A stretch of 64,000 bases of DNA from Acetobacter sacchari (GTDB lineage: Bacteria; Pseudomonadota; Alphaproteobacteria; Acetobacterales; Acetobacteraceae). The stretch covers positions 1-64,000 of the forward strand of contig NZ_JAFVMF010000010.1 of assembly GCF_017377715.1 (NCBI RefSeq), written 5' to 3'. This document shows, in pieces, positions 32,518-39,776 of this stretch (position 1 is its first letter; every line of letters starts with the position of its first letter). The position numbers and the translations under genes were made by a program. The notes below the pieces were generated by a model. That model had not been told where the DNA came from, searched no databases, and saw nothing but the letters and a program-made list of their open reading frames with translations.

Positions 32518-33019
32518 CTGTTTTAGCGTCGATAATCGCCTCTTTTGTTGTCGCGGCGCCCCCGAACAACTAAGCCCTTATGGTTGGTCGCATCATGACC
32601 CTGCACCCTGTCTGTCGGGATGCAGGTGTCGTGTCCGCCAGCCGGGCTGTTCGCGCGCCGTCGCCTCTCCCTGCCTCAGGGGAGGACGGGGGAGCGAAAA
32701 CCCGCAACCCGCCTCTGTGCGGCGCATGCCGCGTCGCACCCTGCGTTTCTGAAAGGAGGATCGCCGTGGATTAACCAGACCCCAGAAATGACTGAGGCCC
32801 CGCTTTCGCGAGGCCCACAGGCAAAAAACTCTAAACTGTGGCGCTGAATTACCGAGGTAACGAAGCGCTTACGGGCGATCAGAAGAAATCATGTTTGGCG
32901 ACATTTTCTTCCGACATCGCCCGTGAAATTGCAAGTCTTTTCTTGCCACGGGAGAGGTTTGCCTTGTGGGTTGGGCGCGTCGCGGGACGGTTTTCACCTT
33001 CCGTCGGACATAAAAACAC
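32518..33019 (+). promoter_or_regulatory. Intergenic region upstream of repC with shared motif and hairpins
   Basis: This 500-bp stretch has no convincing long gene. GGTCGCATCATGACC (32586-32600) is the transfer-region motif, followed by CCTGCA/TGCAGG (32600-32605 and 32621-32626). At 32751-32774 a very strong GAAAGGAGGA site precedes GTG GAT TAA, a possible minimal leader ORF. At 32793-32812 GGCCCCGC and GCGAGGCC form an imperfect stem. In repABC plasmids an antisense RNA gene lies just before repC; this stem might be its terminator, but that is inference. Confidence 0.45.
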
Positions 33020-34333
33020 ATGGTCCCAACAGGTTACGCCCAGGTATCGGGCGCAAGAAAAATAACGGCCGCCATGGTGCGCGCACGTTCTGACGTCGAG
33101 GCTTTGCCTCTCAGGCCCGTCAGTCCGGCAGATCTTCATCGCGGGCTACGGCAGGGTCGGCCGGTGCTCGGCCTGACATGCCAGCAACTCGAACTGCTCT
33201 GCTATCTGATCGCCTTTACCGACGCGGCCGACTGGAGCGGCGAGGACGACGCTCTGCCCGTGGCGACCGCATCCAATCTCGACATTCAGCAACGCTTCGA
33301 TCTCGGTCGCACCCGCGTGAAGACGCTTTTGCGGGAGCTGGCCGAGGCGGGATGGATCCTGCACCGCGACAGCGCCAACGGGCATCGTTATCGCCGATCA
33401 AGCGCACATGGCCCGCGTGGCCAGCAGGCCTACGGGTTTGATCTGTCTCCGCTCGCCCGACGGTTCGACGAGATCAGCCGCGCGGCCCAGACCGCCTTGT
33501 GGCGCCAGCAGGAAGGGAGACGGCTGCACAGGGAGGCCATGTCTCTGGCTCGCACCGTTTACGGGCTGGCCCAACCCGCCCTGGAAGCCGGGCTTGCGGA
33601 GAAGACCATCAGTGACGCAACTCGCCGCGCAGCGGCTCTGATCGCAAGACGGGGCCAGGAGCGTGATCCGGCGTGGCTTGATCCGCTCTGCCAGGAGTTG
33701 AGGCGGATCGCCCTCGATCTGGAGCAGGGCATCGCCCTGAGCAGGCGGGCGCATCCGTCTGATGATGAGCCAGCGCTGGAGAAATCTGTGGAAAGTGACC
33801 CCGTGGGGTCACCTGAGCGACCCCACTATACTAATACAAACCTATCCAGTTCAGCTAAAGCTACTGTAGCAGCATCCGGCTCCGCCGGAACAGGCAATGA
33901 GGCGTCGCGTAGTCGATCGTCAGTCGTCTCCCATGCGCCGTCGAAGCAACCTGACCCGACAGGCCGCCCTGACGTGCTTCGTGGCTTCCGTGCGAACCCG
34001 TCCTTCGTGCTGCATATCGCGCCCGCCCTCAGGGAGTTCTGTTCGTCGGACCGCCCGTCAGAAGCCGAGATCGTGCAGGCGGCGCTGTTCGCCTGTCAGG
34101 GGCTGGGTATCTCCCGCCACGCCTGGGCGCAGGGACAGTCGGTGTTCGGCGATTATCCCAACGCGGTCGTGATCGCGGCGATTTCGGCGCGGTCCGACGC
34201 CGGCGAGGTTCGGTCTCCCGGCGGCATGTTGCGCGCGATGATCGGGCGCCATCTGGCCGGAACGCTTGCGCTTGATCGCACGCTCTACGGGCTAGCGGAG
34301 AAACATAGCGGCGGCCCCGGGCGTGTTCAGTAG
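33020..34333 (+). CDS. repC: Plasmid replication initiator RepC
   Basis: A 437-residue initiator of the alphaproteobacterial RepC family. The N-terminal winged-helix region includes FDLGRTRVKTLLRELAEAGW, then RDSANGHRYRR, and the diagnostic QQAYGFDLSPLARRFDEI. A low-complexity linker around 255-310 precedes a C-terminal domain (AEIVQAALFACQGLGISRHAW, then VVIAAISARS, SPGGMLRAMI) that also matches RepC. In RepC plasmids the origin commonly lies within repC itself, often in an AT-rich part; here the linker DNA around 33820-33890 is the most AT-rich segment. No repA or repB partition genes are adjacent. The ATG at 33074 is an alternative start. Confidence 0.88.
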   Translation: MVPTGYAQVSGARKITAAMVRARSDVEALPLRPVSPADLHRGLRQGRPVLGLTCQQLELLCYLIAFTDAADWSGEDDALPVATASNLDIQQRFDLGRTRVKTLLRELAEAGWILHRDSANGHRYRRSSAHGPRGQQAYGFDLSPLARRFDEISRAAQTALWRQQEGRRLHREAMSLARTVYGLAQPALEAGLAEKTISDATRRAAALIARRGQERDPAWLDPLCQELRRIALDLEQGIALSRRAHPSDDEPALEKSVESDPVGSPERPHYTNTNLSSSAKATVAASGSAGTGNEASRSRSSVVSHAPSKQPDPTGRPDVLRGFRANPSFVLHIAPALREFCSSDRPSEAEIVQAALFACQGLGISRHAWAQGQSVFGDYPNAVVIAAISARSDAGEVRSPGGMLRAMIGRHLAGTLALDRTLYGLAEKHSGGPGRVQ

Positions 34334-34366
34334 GGCGTTTGCGCAGAGATGATCGGGCACGGTTTT

Positions 34367-34380
34367 CCGTCGCATCATGG
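34367..34380 (+). promoter_or_regulatory. Shared motif upstream of the Fic-partner gene
   Basis: CCGTCGCATCATGG (34367-34380) follows a T4 run and lies 33 bases before the ATG at 34414, which has AAGGAG. Possible pairing GGC/GCC follows but is weak. It is the most downstream copy found. Confidence 0.5.
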
Positions 34381-34413
34381 CGTGGCTGACTCGGCCGGGA
34401 AGGAGCACAGGCG

Positions 34414-34770
34414 ATGCGGACAACACCGGATGCTGGTCCCCGTCGGCTCGACGCCACCGTAAGGACTCAGGACGTTATGGCCGAACCAACCCGTTTTCCA
34501 CGCGTCGAGCGCTATCGCGAGGAAATCGCACAGAGCGTATTCGAGCCGATGTCGTCAGAGACTGCAGCATTTTGCCGCCATCTGATTCAGGACGCTGTGA
34601 GCGCCGCACTGAGAGAGGACGAGAATGCCCAAATGCAGATGGCTGAACTCCGATCAATGATGATCATCATGATAGAAGCGCGCGTGTCGTTTGAAATATT
34701 TAATCAGACTCTGGAGCGCCTCATAGAGGATCAGGCGCGTGGGGCAGCGTCGCCGGAAGGAGAAGGCTGA
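34414..34770 (+). CDS. Small protein overlapping and preceding the Fic-like gene
   Basis: A 118-residue protein starting at 34414 (AAGGAG upstream); an ATG at 34477 would give a 97-residue form. It is helical (VERYREEIAQSVFEPMSSETA, then MRSM-like Met-rich AELRSMMIIMIEARVSFEIFN) and ends SPEGEG. Its stop and the Fic start share a base (TGATG). In Fic systems such as VbhA-VbhT a small helical inhibitor gene precedes and overlaps the fic gene, so this may be the antitoxin equivalent. The inhibitory S/T-x-x-x-E-G/N motif is matched only by the extreme C terminus, which could be chance. Confidence 0.65.
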   Translation: MRTTPDAGPRRLDATVRTQDVMAEPTRFPRVERYREEIAQSVFEPMSSETAAFCRHLIQDAVSAALREDENAQMQMAELRSMMIIMIEARVSFEIFNQTLERLIEDQARGAASPEGEG

Positions 34771-35810
34771 TGTCGTCACAGGACCCCTACACCTATCCCG
34801 GCACAGATATCCTGACGAACACACGCGGCTATCAGGACAGGACGCGTCTCGCAGTGTTCGAATACGCAATGTACCTCAAGCGCTCGCTCTCCATGCCGCT
34901 CGTGACGGACACCCCGGCGAAATACAGAGAGCTTCATCGGCATCTCTTCCAGGACGTCTATGACTGGGCCGGAAAATACCGCGCGAGCGATCTTGCGGTC
35001 GACGGCCGCTCAGGCGTCTCACCCGATCGCGTGCCGCTCGCCGTAACCGAACGGTTTCATCAGCTTGAGGCGATGGACGGTCTGCGCAATCTGTCGGCAG
35101 ACCGGTTCGCCCGCGCCGCTGCGACGCATATCGCCGGATTGCAGGAAATTCTTCCCTTCCGACACGGAAACCACCAGGTGAGCTTGCTGCACATGGCGCA
35201 GCTCGCTCGCAACGCGGGTCACGAATTCGAACTCAGTCGTCTCGACCAGGACCTGTGGACCAGGGCAAGTCTCAAGGCCGGGAATAATGACGAACGGCTC
35301 ATGACCCACGCCATCGCGACGCTGTTTCCGGAAGTCCGGACAATGACGCCGGATCAGGCGCGACGAGAAGTTCTTGAACTGCGCGCGCCGGCGCTGGGGG
35401 AGATCAGCGACCGGATCGACGCCCTGCAGGCGGCGGTGAAGACAGGCGCGGGCGGCGGACTTGTCACGCGGGAACTCAGGGGTCTACGGGAAGAAAGGAC
35501 GGCGCTGGAATCCGATAGGCAGAGCGGCGCGGTTTTGCAGCGCATCGACCAGGCGCAAAAAGCAGGCGTCACCGAATTTCAGGTGTTGCCGGGCCGCAAC
35601 GGCTCTGCCCAGGACGCGGTCTACGCGATCGGTCGGGCCGTCGCGCGTGCGACAGAACTGGCTGAGGATCTGCGTGTCGCTCACGCTGCTGAATCAGGGA
35701 TCTCCCATGCAACGTCTCGCTTCGATCGAGCCAGCCATAAACTCGCAGATCCAGAAGGCGGTGCGCCATCTCAGGCGGCGACAAGATCTTCGGGACCAGG
35801 GATCGGCTGA
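34770..35810 (+). CDS. Fic-domain protein with degenerate catalytic motif
   Basis: A 346-residue protein whose first 185 residues are a Fic domain. It has the family start YPGTDILTNTRGYQD, the helix YRELHRHLFQDVYDWAGKYR and the segment FARAAATHIAGLQEI. The catalytic loop, normally H-P-F-x-D/E-G-N-G-R, reads LPFRHGNHQ (near 127-135). The His, acidic residue, second Gly and Arg are all changed while GN is kept. Canonical AMP transfer is therefore unlikely. The C-terminal half is helical with a coiled-coil part (REERTALESDRQ). It resembles Bartonella Bep-type Fic proteins in the N-terminal part. The ORF is otherwise intact, which argues against simple decay. Confidence 0.8.
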   Translation: MSSQDPYTYPGTDILTNTRGYQDRTRLAVFEYAMYLKRSLSMPLVTDTPAKYRELHRHLFQDVYDWAGKYRASDLAVDGRSGVSPDRVPLAVTERFHQLEAMDGLRNLSADRFARAAATHIAGLQEILPFRHGNHQVSLLHMAQLARNAGHEFELSRLDQDLWTRASLKAGNNDERLMTHAIATLFPEVRTMTPDQARREVLELRAPALGEISDRIDALQAAVKTGAGGGLVTRELRGLREERTALESDRQSGAVLQRIDQAQKAGVTEFQVLPGRNGSAQDAVYAIGRAVARATELAEDLRVAHAAESGISHATSRFDRASHKLADPEGGAPSQAATRSSGPGIG

Positions 35811-35886
35811 CATCTTCCCCGGGCTAAAGGACCACCTGAGGCAACCATTGTGTTTTAGCAAAAATGAAGAAAGAAAGGTTCAAGCC

Positions 35887-36114
35887 ATGAACAACGAAAA
35901 CGAGGCTCTCTGGACGAAATCGTTTGTAATTACCATTATTCACGTTGCGATCATTGGCTTTCTGTTTCTGCTCACCCTAGATATTCATGATATATTATCA
36001 AAATACAGGTTCGATTACAGAAATATTGCCATAGCGCAATTTGGAATTATGTTTGTTTTGGGCGTCGATGCGATGTATTTGGTAGCCGCACGGCAAAATG
36101 ACCCAAAGGTTTAA
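35887..36114 (+). CDS. Small two-helix membrane protein
   Basis: A 75-residue protein with a start at 35887 preceded by AGAAAGG. It has two hydrophobic helices (about 10-30, SFVITIIHVAIIGFLFLLTL, and 48-66, AIAQFGIMFVLGVDAMYLVA) separated by a charged loop. It is AT-rich and monocistronic. It ends at the border of an IS30 remnant. No family is recognised. Confidence 0.6.
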   Translation: MNNENEALWTKSFVITIIHVAIIGFLFLLTLDIHDILSKYRFDYRNIAIAQFGIMFVLGVDAMYLVAARQNDPKV

Positions 36115-36159
36115 GACGAGATCTGAAAATTTCGACGCCGCGTGCGCGAGCATCAACAT

Positions 36160-36336
36160 CTCCTTGCAGCACAATTCTCGTGAGATCGTCGAGTAGCGAC
36201 AGTCCGTCTTGCGGGCGATCTCGCGCAGGCTGAAATGGACATATCCACGTGGCATAGAGTGGCTCCATCAGAAGGCGTAACCACGATAGAACTTCGCATG
36301 TTGCACTTCAGGTTAGAATCCACCCGCTAACAAAAG
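36160..36336 (-). pseudogene. IS30-family transposase remnant (5' end)
   Basis: The minus strand from 36255 encodes MPRGYVHF followed by SLREIARKTDCRYSTISREL. This matches the N terminus of the IS30 transposase at 40769 (MPRGYVHIS, then SLREIARRTGRHYSTIWREL) with about 17 residues deleted between. The upstream 80 bases (to about 36336) match the terminal region of the other copy, including ATGTTGCACTTCAGGTTAGAATCCACC-like sequence split by few changes. The rest of the element is missing. Confidence 0.8.
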
Positions 36337-36633
36337 TTGTCCTACAAAATCGCCGCCTATCAGGCTGTGCTGGAAAGCTATCTGCAGGGGGCCGCATTTC
36401 GAGGAAAAAAAAGTCTGAGGGTGGAGAATATATTTCCTTTACCCGTAGGGCATTTAACATCCCACCTCCCTACTTCAAACGACCACTTAAGAAGCGCTAC
36501 GGAAGTATCGCAGAAAATTTAGCAGCGTAAGCAGCATAAGTGGGTCTACCCATCGATTACACTACCCCTGCCAAGTAGCGTCCTTGCCGCGCGCCAATCT
36601 CATCCCTAGGTTCAGGTCAAAGGGGGAAGTGAT
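36337..36633. other. Intergenic stretch with no recognisable gene
   Basis: About 300 bases between the IS30 remnant and the gene at 36634. I see no credible coding region, RNA gene or clear repeat. AAAGGGGGAAGTG near 36625 is the ribosome binding site of the next gene. Confidence 0.4.
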
Positions 36634-37140
36634 ATGATTGAGGCAGACAATACCGTTGTCGAATTTCCGAACGTTAAACCAACCAGAAAACTTTCCTCTA
36701 CCGAAGAGATTTGGGGGAAGGCGGTGATCGGCCACGGTTATGCTGGAATTCCCTCGATGCTTATTCGATCTCAGGGGCGTCTTAACCTGAGCCCTATGCA
36801 GTTCAATATCATTATTCAGCTTTCGGAGTACTGGTTCGACCCCAGCCGTCCTCCACTTCCCACCAAGCAAGATATTGCAAATCGTATGGGAGCGAGCGTC
36901 AAGGCCATCCAACTCAATATAGCGACGCTGCAAAAGGCTGGTCTAATTCGCCGCGAGTTCCGACGCACCGCTGTGGGGGATTACGACAGCAATATCTATC
37001 ATCTTGATGGACTCATAGCGAAGGTCCGCGCTCTGGAGCCAGATTTTGCACGTGAGAAAGCTGCGAGGCGCGCTGCCCGCCAAGCGCGGGAGGATGCACA
37101 ACTCTCACCGCTTCGGCGGAGATCCAAGGCAAAAGATTAG
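36634..37140 (+). CDS. Winged-helix DNA-binding protein
   Basis: A 168-residue protein with a helix-turn-helix or winged-helix domain at about residues 50-120. It reads GRLNLSPMQFNIIIQLSEYWFD, then TKQDIANRMGASVKAIQLNIATLQKAGLIRRE, with a beta-wing ending YDSNIYHLDGL. The C terminus is a basic helix (AREKAARRAARQAREDA). This architecture is typical of plasmid or mobile-element regulators that resemble replication-protein N-terminal domains. A good AAAGGGGG site precedes the ATG. It is alone, with a structured inverted repeat downstream. The target is unknown. Confidence 0.8.
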   Translation: MIEADNTVVEFPNVKPTRKLSSTEEIWGKAVIGHGYAGIPSMLIRSQGRLNLSPMQFNIIIQLSEYWFDPSRPPLPTKQDIANRMGASVKAIQLNIATLQKAGLIRREFRRTAVGDYDSNIYHLDGLIAKVRALEPDFAREKAARRAARQAREDAQLSPLRRRSKAKD

Positions 37141-37154
37141 CCTGTAAAAAGGTT

Positions 37155-37196
37155 GCCCCGGCCGCATGTCATCACTGACAGAGACGGTACCGGGGC
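37155..37196. terminator. Nested inverted repeat after the winged-helix gene
   Basis: GCCCCGG (37155-37161) pairs perfectly with CCGGGGC (37190-37196). Inside the loop TGTCA and TGACA form a second perfect 5-bp stem with a 4-nt loop. It lies 15 bases after the stop of the upstream gene. It may be a terminator without a U tract, or a structured RNA. Confidence 0.45.
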
Positions 37197-37255
37197 TTAC
37201 GCGGGTATATGTAGGTCAACCGACGTCCTGAGGCAAGGTCTCTGGTCGCGATGGG

Positions 37256-37915
37256 GTGTGTAGGAACGTGGGCGAGGAACTTGAGCAGGCGCTCTCATTG
37301 GAACGGTTCAGCCGTTATCTGAGTTGGGCTGGAGGCGATCGTCAAAAAGCGATTGATCTCTACGCTCTTAACACGCGTTTGTCTGAGGCTTTGTATGTAC
37401 CGCTCCAAATGCTCGAAGTGGCATTACGAAATCGCGTGCATGCCGTGCTGTCGGATAGCAAGGGAAGCCGATGGTACGAAACGCCCAATTTTCTTGTTGG
37501 CCGCCATCAGGAAGAACAGGTAGCTGCTGTCGTCACGGAACTGTCTCGCCTGGGCAAGGAGGCCACGCCCGGACGTGTAGTGGCGGCTCTCACATTAAGC
37601 TTCTGGACCACAATGGTGGGCAAACCCTATGAAGACCTGTGGCAAACCGAATTATACCAGATTGCCAGGCACAGAGATGGGAAAGGGCTAACGCGCAAGC
37701 ATTTATCAGGCCCGCTGACGCCTATTCGAATACTTCGCAATCGGATAGCGCATCATGAGCCGATTTTAGCGTGGGACCTGAAAAAACATCATTTCATGAC
37801 TCTCCAGATAACAGAATGGCTTTCTCTCGAAGCAGCGGACTGGTGCCGTTCGCTCGATCGCTTCCAGCAGGTCTTCCCATCGGGCGGCATCACCCTGAAG
37901 CTGGAAAGCGGTTAA
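37256..37915 (+). CDS. Abi-like protein with HEPN-type RNxxxH motif
   Basis: A 219-residue protein of the abortive-infection Abi (AbiD/AbiF-like) type. The N-terminal half has LERFSRYLSWAGGDRQKAIDLYALNTRLSEA-type helices (shortened here) and LQMLEVALRNRVHAVL. The C-terminal half has the diagnostic PIRILRNRIAHHEPIL, containing R-N-x-x-x-H. HEPN proteins with this motif are usually RNases that stop growth on phage attack. The start is uncertain: GTG at 37256 or GTG at 37268. It stands alone with no evident antitoxin. Confident as a member of the Abi/HEPN group. Confidence 0.78.
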   Translation: MCRNVGEELEQALSLERFSRYLSWAGGDRQKAIDLYALNTRLSEALYVPLQMLEVALRNRVHAVLSDSKGSRWYETPNFLVGRHQEEQVAAVVTELSRLGKEATPGRVVAALTLSFWTTMVGKPYEDLWQTELYQIARHRDGKGLTRKHLSGPLTPIRILRNRIAHHEPILAWDLKKHHFMTLQITEWLSLEAADWCRSLDRFQQVFPSGGITLKLESG

Positions 37916-37983
37916 CGTCGGCAATTAAGAGCCATGGCGAAGCGTGCGCGCGAGGCGGGCAAAAAGCCGATAAAGGCTTACTA

Positions 37984-39041
37984 TTAAGCGGCAAGGCAGT
38001 TCGTCACACGCCTCATGGCAGCCTCGGCATGCGCTATGGCCCTGTCGAGTTCATCGTAGTCGATAGGCGGGAGCCTGAGTGTGACGCCGTCAGGACCCGG
38101 ATCACACAGCTCATCCGCTTCTACAATTTCACCAGCGTCTGTCTTTCTGGGGCGCCCCCGGCTGCGGCCCAGCTTTGACGATGGGGCGGTTGAACCACCT
38201 GGCGCAACGGTTCAAGTCCCCTCAGGGCGAAGAGACGCCTGGCCGCGCGGTGCGTGACTTCCACAATCAGGCCATCCGCCAGAAAACGCTCAAGGTAGAT
38301 GTGGGTCGCCTTGAGGGAGAGACCAATCACTTTGGAGATCCGCGTCGCCGACGCCATCGGGCAGGCGGCAAGAAGATCGATGATTCGTTCGGCCCGGGAG
38401 TTCTTTCTCCGTGCGCCCGATTGGGACCTCGCCAGACGCCATTGGCGCTCCAGTGCGCTGACCCGCCCGCTCATGCCGGCTACTTCGTCGGCCACGCAGG
38501 TCAGGAACACCGGGAGCCATTCATCCGGTTTCTACGGCGCATCCGGCGCGAAGGCGCGGGCGCCGACGAGCGGAAGTCGTGAGTGGAGAAACTGCGCCTT
38601 GCGCCAGTGCAGGACGAGTGCGCCGCGCATTGGCGATCGCCCTCGGCCGTCCTCGATCCAGCGATGAAAGGCTTTTGCCGCCCCAAGGAGTGGGCCGTCT
38701 ACCGTACTGGCGTCGGCGATCCAGGTCAGCGCTTCGGCGATCTGCGCCTCCTGGGATCTGTCAGGGCGTGTAAGCCATTGGTACTGGTCGAAAGCGGTTC
38801 GGGCCGCATCTACAGCCGTGCCGCGCTCGTAAGCGTCCTCGCCAACGGGTCTATGGCGCAATCCCTCCAGTTCGGCCGCAAGCCGCCACGGATCAATCAG
38901 ATGCCCGTCAACGGCTGCGCATCTGCGTGCAGCCTCCAGGCGCTCCCGGAACAGGAATGCCGGGAGCAGAGGATGGCCATCCAGACGCTGGTCCAGCTTG
39001 CCCATTGCAAGCGCGGTTTCTGTAAGACAGCGCGAGATCAT
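37984..39041 (-). pseudogene. RHE_PE00001/DUF1612-type gene broken by an amber codon and a frameshift
   Basis: Read from 39041, the first 169 codons encode a helical protein (LAMGKLDQRLDGHPLLPAF, then RRCAAVDGHLIDPWRLAAEL). They end at TAG (38532-38534) after RAFAPDAP. The same frame continues KPDEWLPVFLTCVADEVAGM and a helix-turn-helix (PMASATRISKVIGLSLKATHIYLERF) to 38121. The expected tail (SRGRPRKTD, then PPIDYDELDRAIAHAEAAMRR) is in another frame down to the TAA at 37984, so a frameshift lies near 38170-38180. The two-part architecture matches the plasmid-associated RHE_PE00001/DUF1612 family. It overlaps vapC by four bases. Confidence 0.8.
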
Positions 39042-39439
39042 GACTGGCGGAAATTTCGCAGAGCAAGCCCATGGACATGACCAAACGCCTGGTCGCTGGT
39101 CACAAGCGGCAGATGACGCGCGAGCGCATGGGCCGCGATCATCAGGTCAAGAGGCGCGAGGGAATGACCTCGCCTCTCCTGTTCTGCGCGCAGTTTGCCA
39201 TATCGCTCAGCGACGTCAGCGTCCCAGGCCAGCACTGTCAGTCGCTCCATTACGGAGCGGGTCAGCCGATGTAGACGTGTTGCGGACGGCCGCTTCGCCA
39301 GCCCAAAGGCGATCTCTCCTGCCGTAATCGCAGAGATGAAGCATTGCCCGACGTCGAGGGTCTCGAGATGCGCGAGCACGGTCTCGTTCCCGCGAATGAT
39401 GTCGCTCACCGTGTTCGTATCGAACATGAGTTCTGTCAC
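39038..39439 (-). CDS. vapC: PIN-domain toxin VapC
   Basis: A PIN-fold endoribonuclease toxin of 133 residues. Acidic catalytic residues are visible: MFDTN (Asp6 and its neighbours), AGEIAFGLAK (Glu), DADVAERYGKLRAEQE (Asp/Glu) and APLDLMIAAHALA (Asp), with a late TSDQAFGHVHGLALRNF typical of VapC. VapC toxins cut tRNA or rRNA. It overlaps vapB by four bases, the normal antitoxin-first order, and is intact. Confidence 0.92.
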   Translation of the reverse strand: MTELMFDTNTVSDIIRGNETVLAHLETLDVGQCFISAITAGEIAFGLAKRPSATRLHRLTRSVMERLTVLAWDADVAERYGKLRAEQERRGHSLAPLDLMIAAHALARHLPLVTSDQAFGHVHGLALRNFRQS

Positions 39440-39690
39440 GAAACGATGCCGTCGAACGGATCACGCTCCTGCTGCCCCTGATCGCGCCCTTGCGGGAACA
39501 GCTCGGCCCCGCCGGAGCGCCGGATTTGCGCAACCACATCGGTCCAGCCTGCGGGCCGTCGGGAGAGAATGACGTCGCCGGTGCGCGGATCACGGCGGAT
39601 CGTCACCTCAGGCGTGTCGAAGCGATAGGCCGCGGGCAGGCGGACGGCCTGGCTTCGCCCGGTCATGAAAATCTTGGCCGTATCGGACAT
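39436..39690 (-). CDS. vapB: AbrB-type antitoxin VapB
   Basis: An 84-residue antitoxin with an N-terminal SpoVT/AbrB swapped-hairpin domain (AKIFMTGRSQAVRLPAAYRF, then VTIRRDPRTGDVILSRR). A C-terminal tail (GGAELFPQGRDQGQQERDPF) wraps the toxin. It binds VapC and the promoter. The upstream region (39691-39740) contains GATAGCTATC and TTTGATAGATATC repeats, likely autoregulatory operators. Confidence 0.92.
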   Translation of the reverse strand: MSDTAKIFMTGRSQAVRLPAAYRFDTPEVTIRRDPRTGDVILSRRPAGWTDVVAQIRRSGGAELFPQGRDQGQQERDPFDGIVS

Positions 39691-39694
39691 TGCG

Positions 39695-39735
39695 GACGCT
39701 CCAGATGATAGCTATCTTTGATAGATATCTTTCGG
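39695..39735 (-). promoter_or_regulatory. Probable vapBC operator
   Basis: The 40 bases upstream of vapB contain GATAGCTATC, a perfect 10-bp palindrome, followed by TTTGATAGATATCTTT, in which the GATA and TATC half-sites recur. VapBC complexes usually bind such repeats. The palindromes are directly visible; the function is inferred. Confidence 0.5.
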
Positions 39736-39776
39736 CGCCCGCGCACACAAGGACTTACCCTAAATAGGCCTTAACT

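Noticed and set aside
32580-32774. 64-codon ORF in the repC leader
   Set aside because: It has no ribosome site at its start and overlaps the motif and hairpin. Only its last two codons follow a strong ribosome site, which is reported instead as a mini-ORF.
34765-34770. S-x-x-x-E-G match at the end of the Fic partner as a Fic inhibitory motif
   Set aside because: The match is at the extreme C terminus and not in a predicted helix that could reach the Fic active site. Chance is likely, so it is not used as evidence.
37236-37255. CTGGTCGCGATGGGG ahead of the Abi gene as a further copy of the transfer-region motif
   Set aside because: It deviates at the key CATCATG part, has no following hairpin and lies outside the backbone region.
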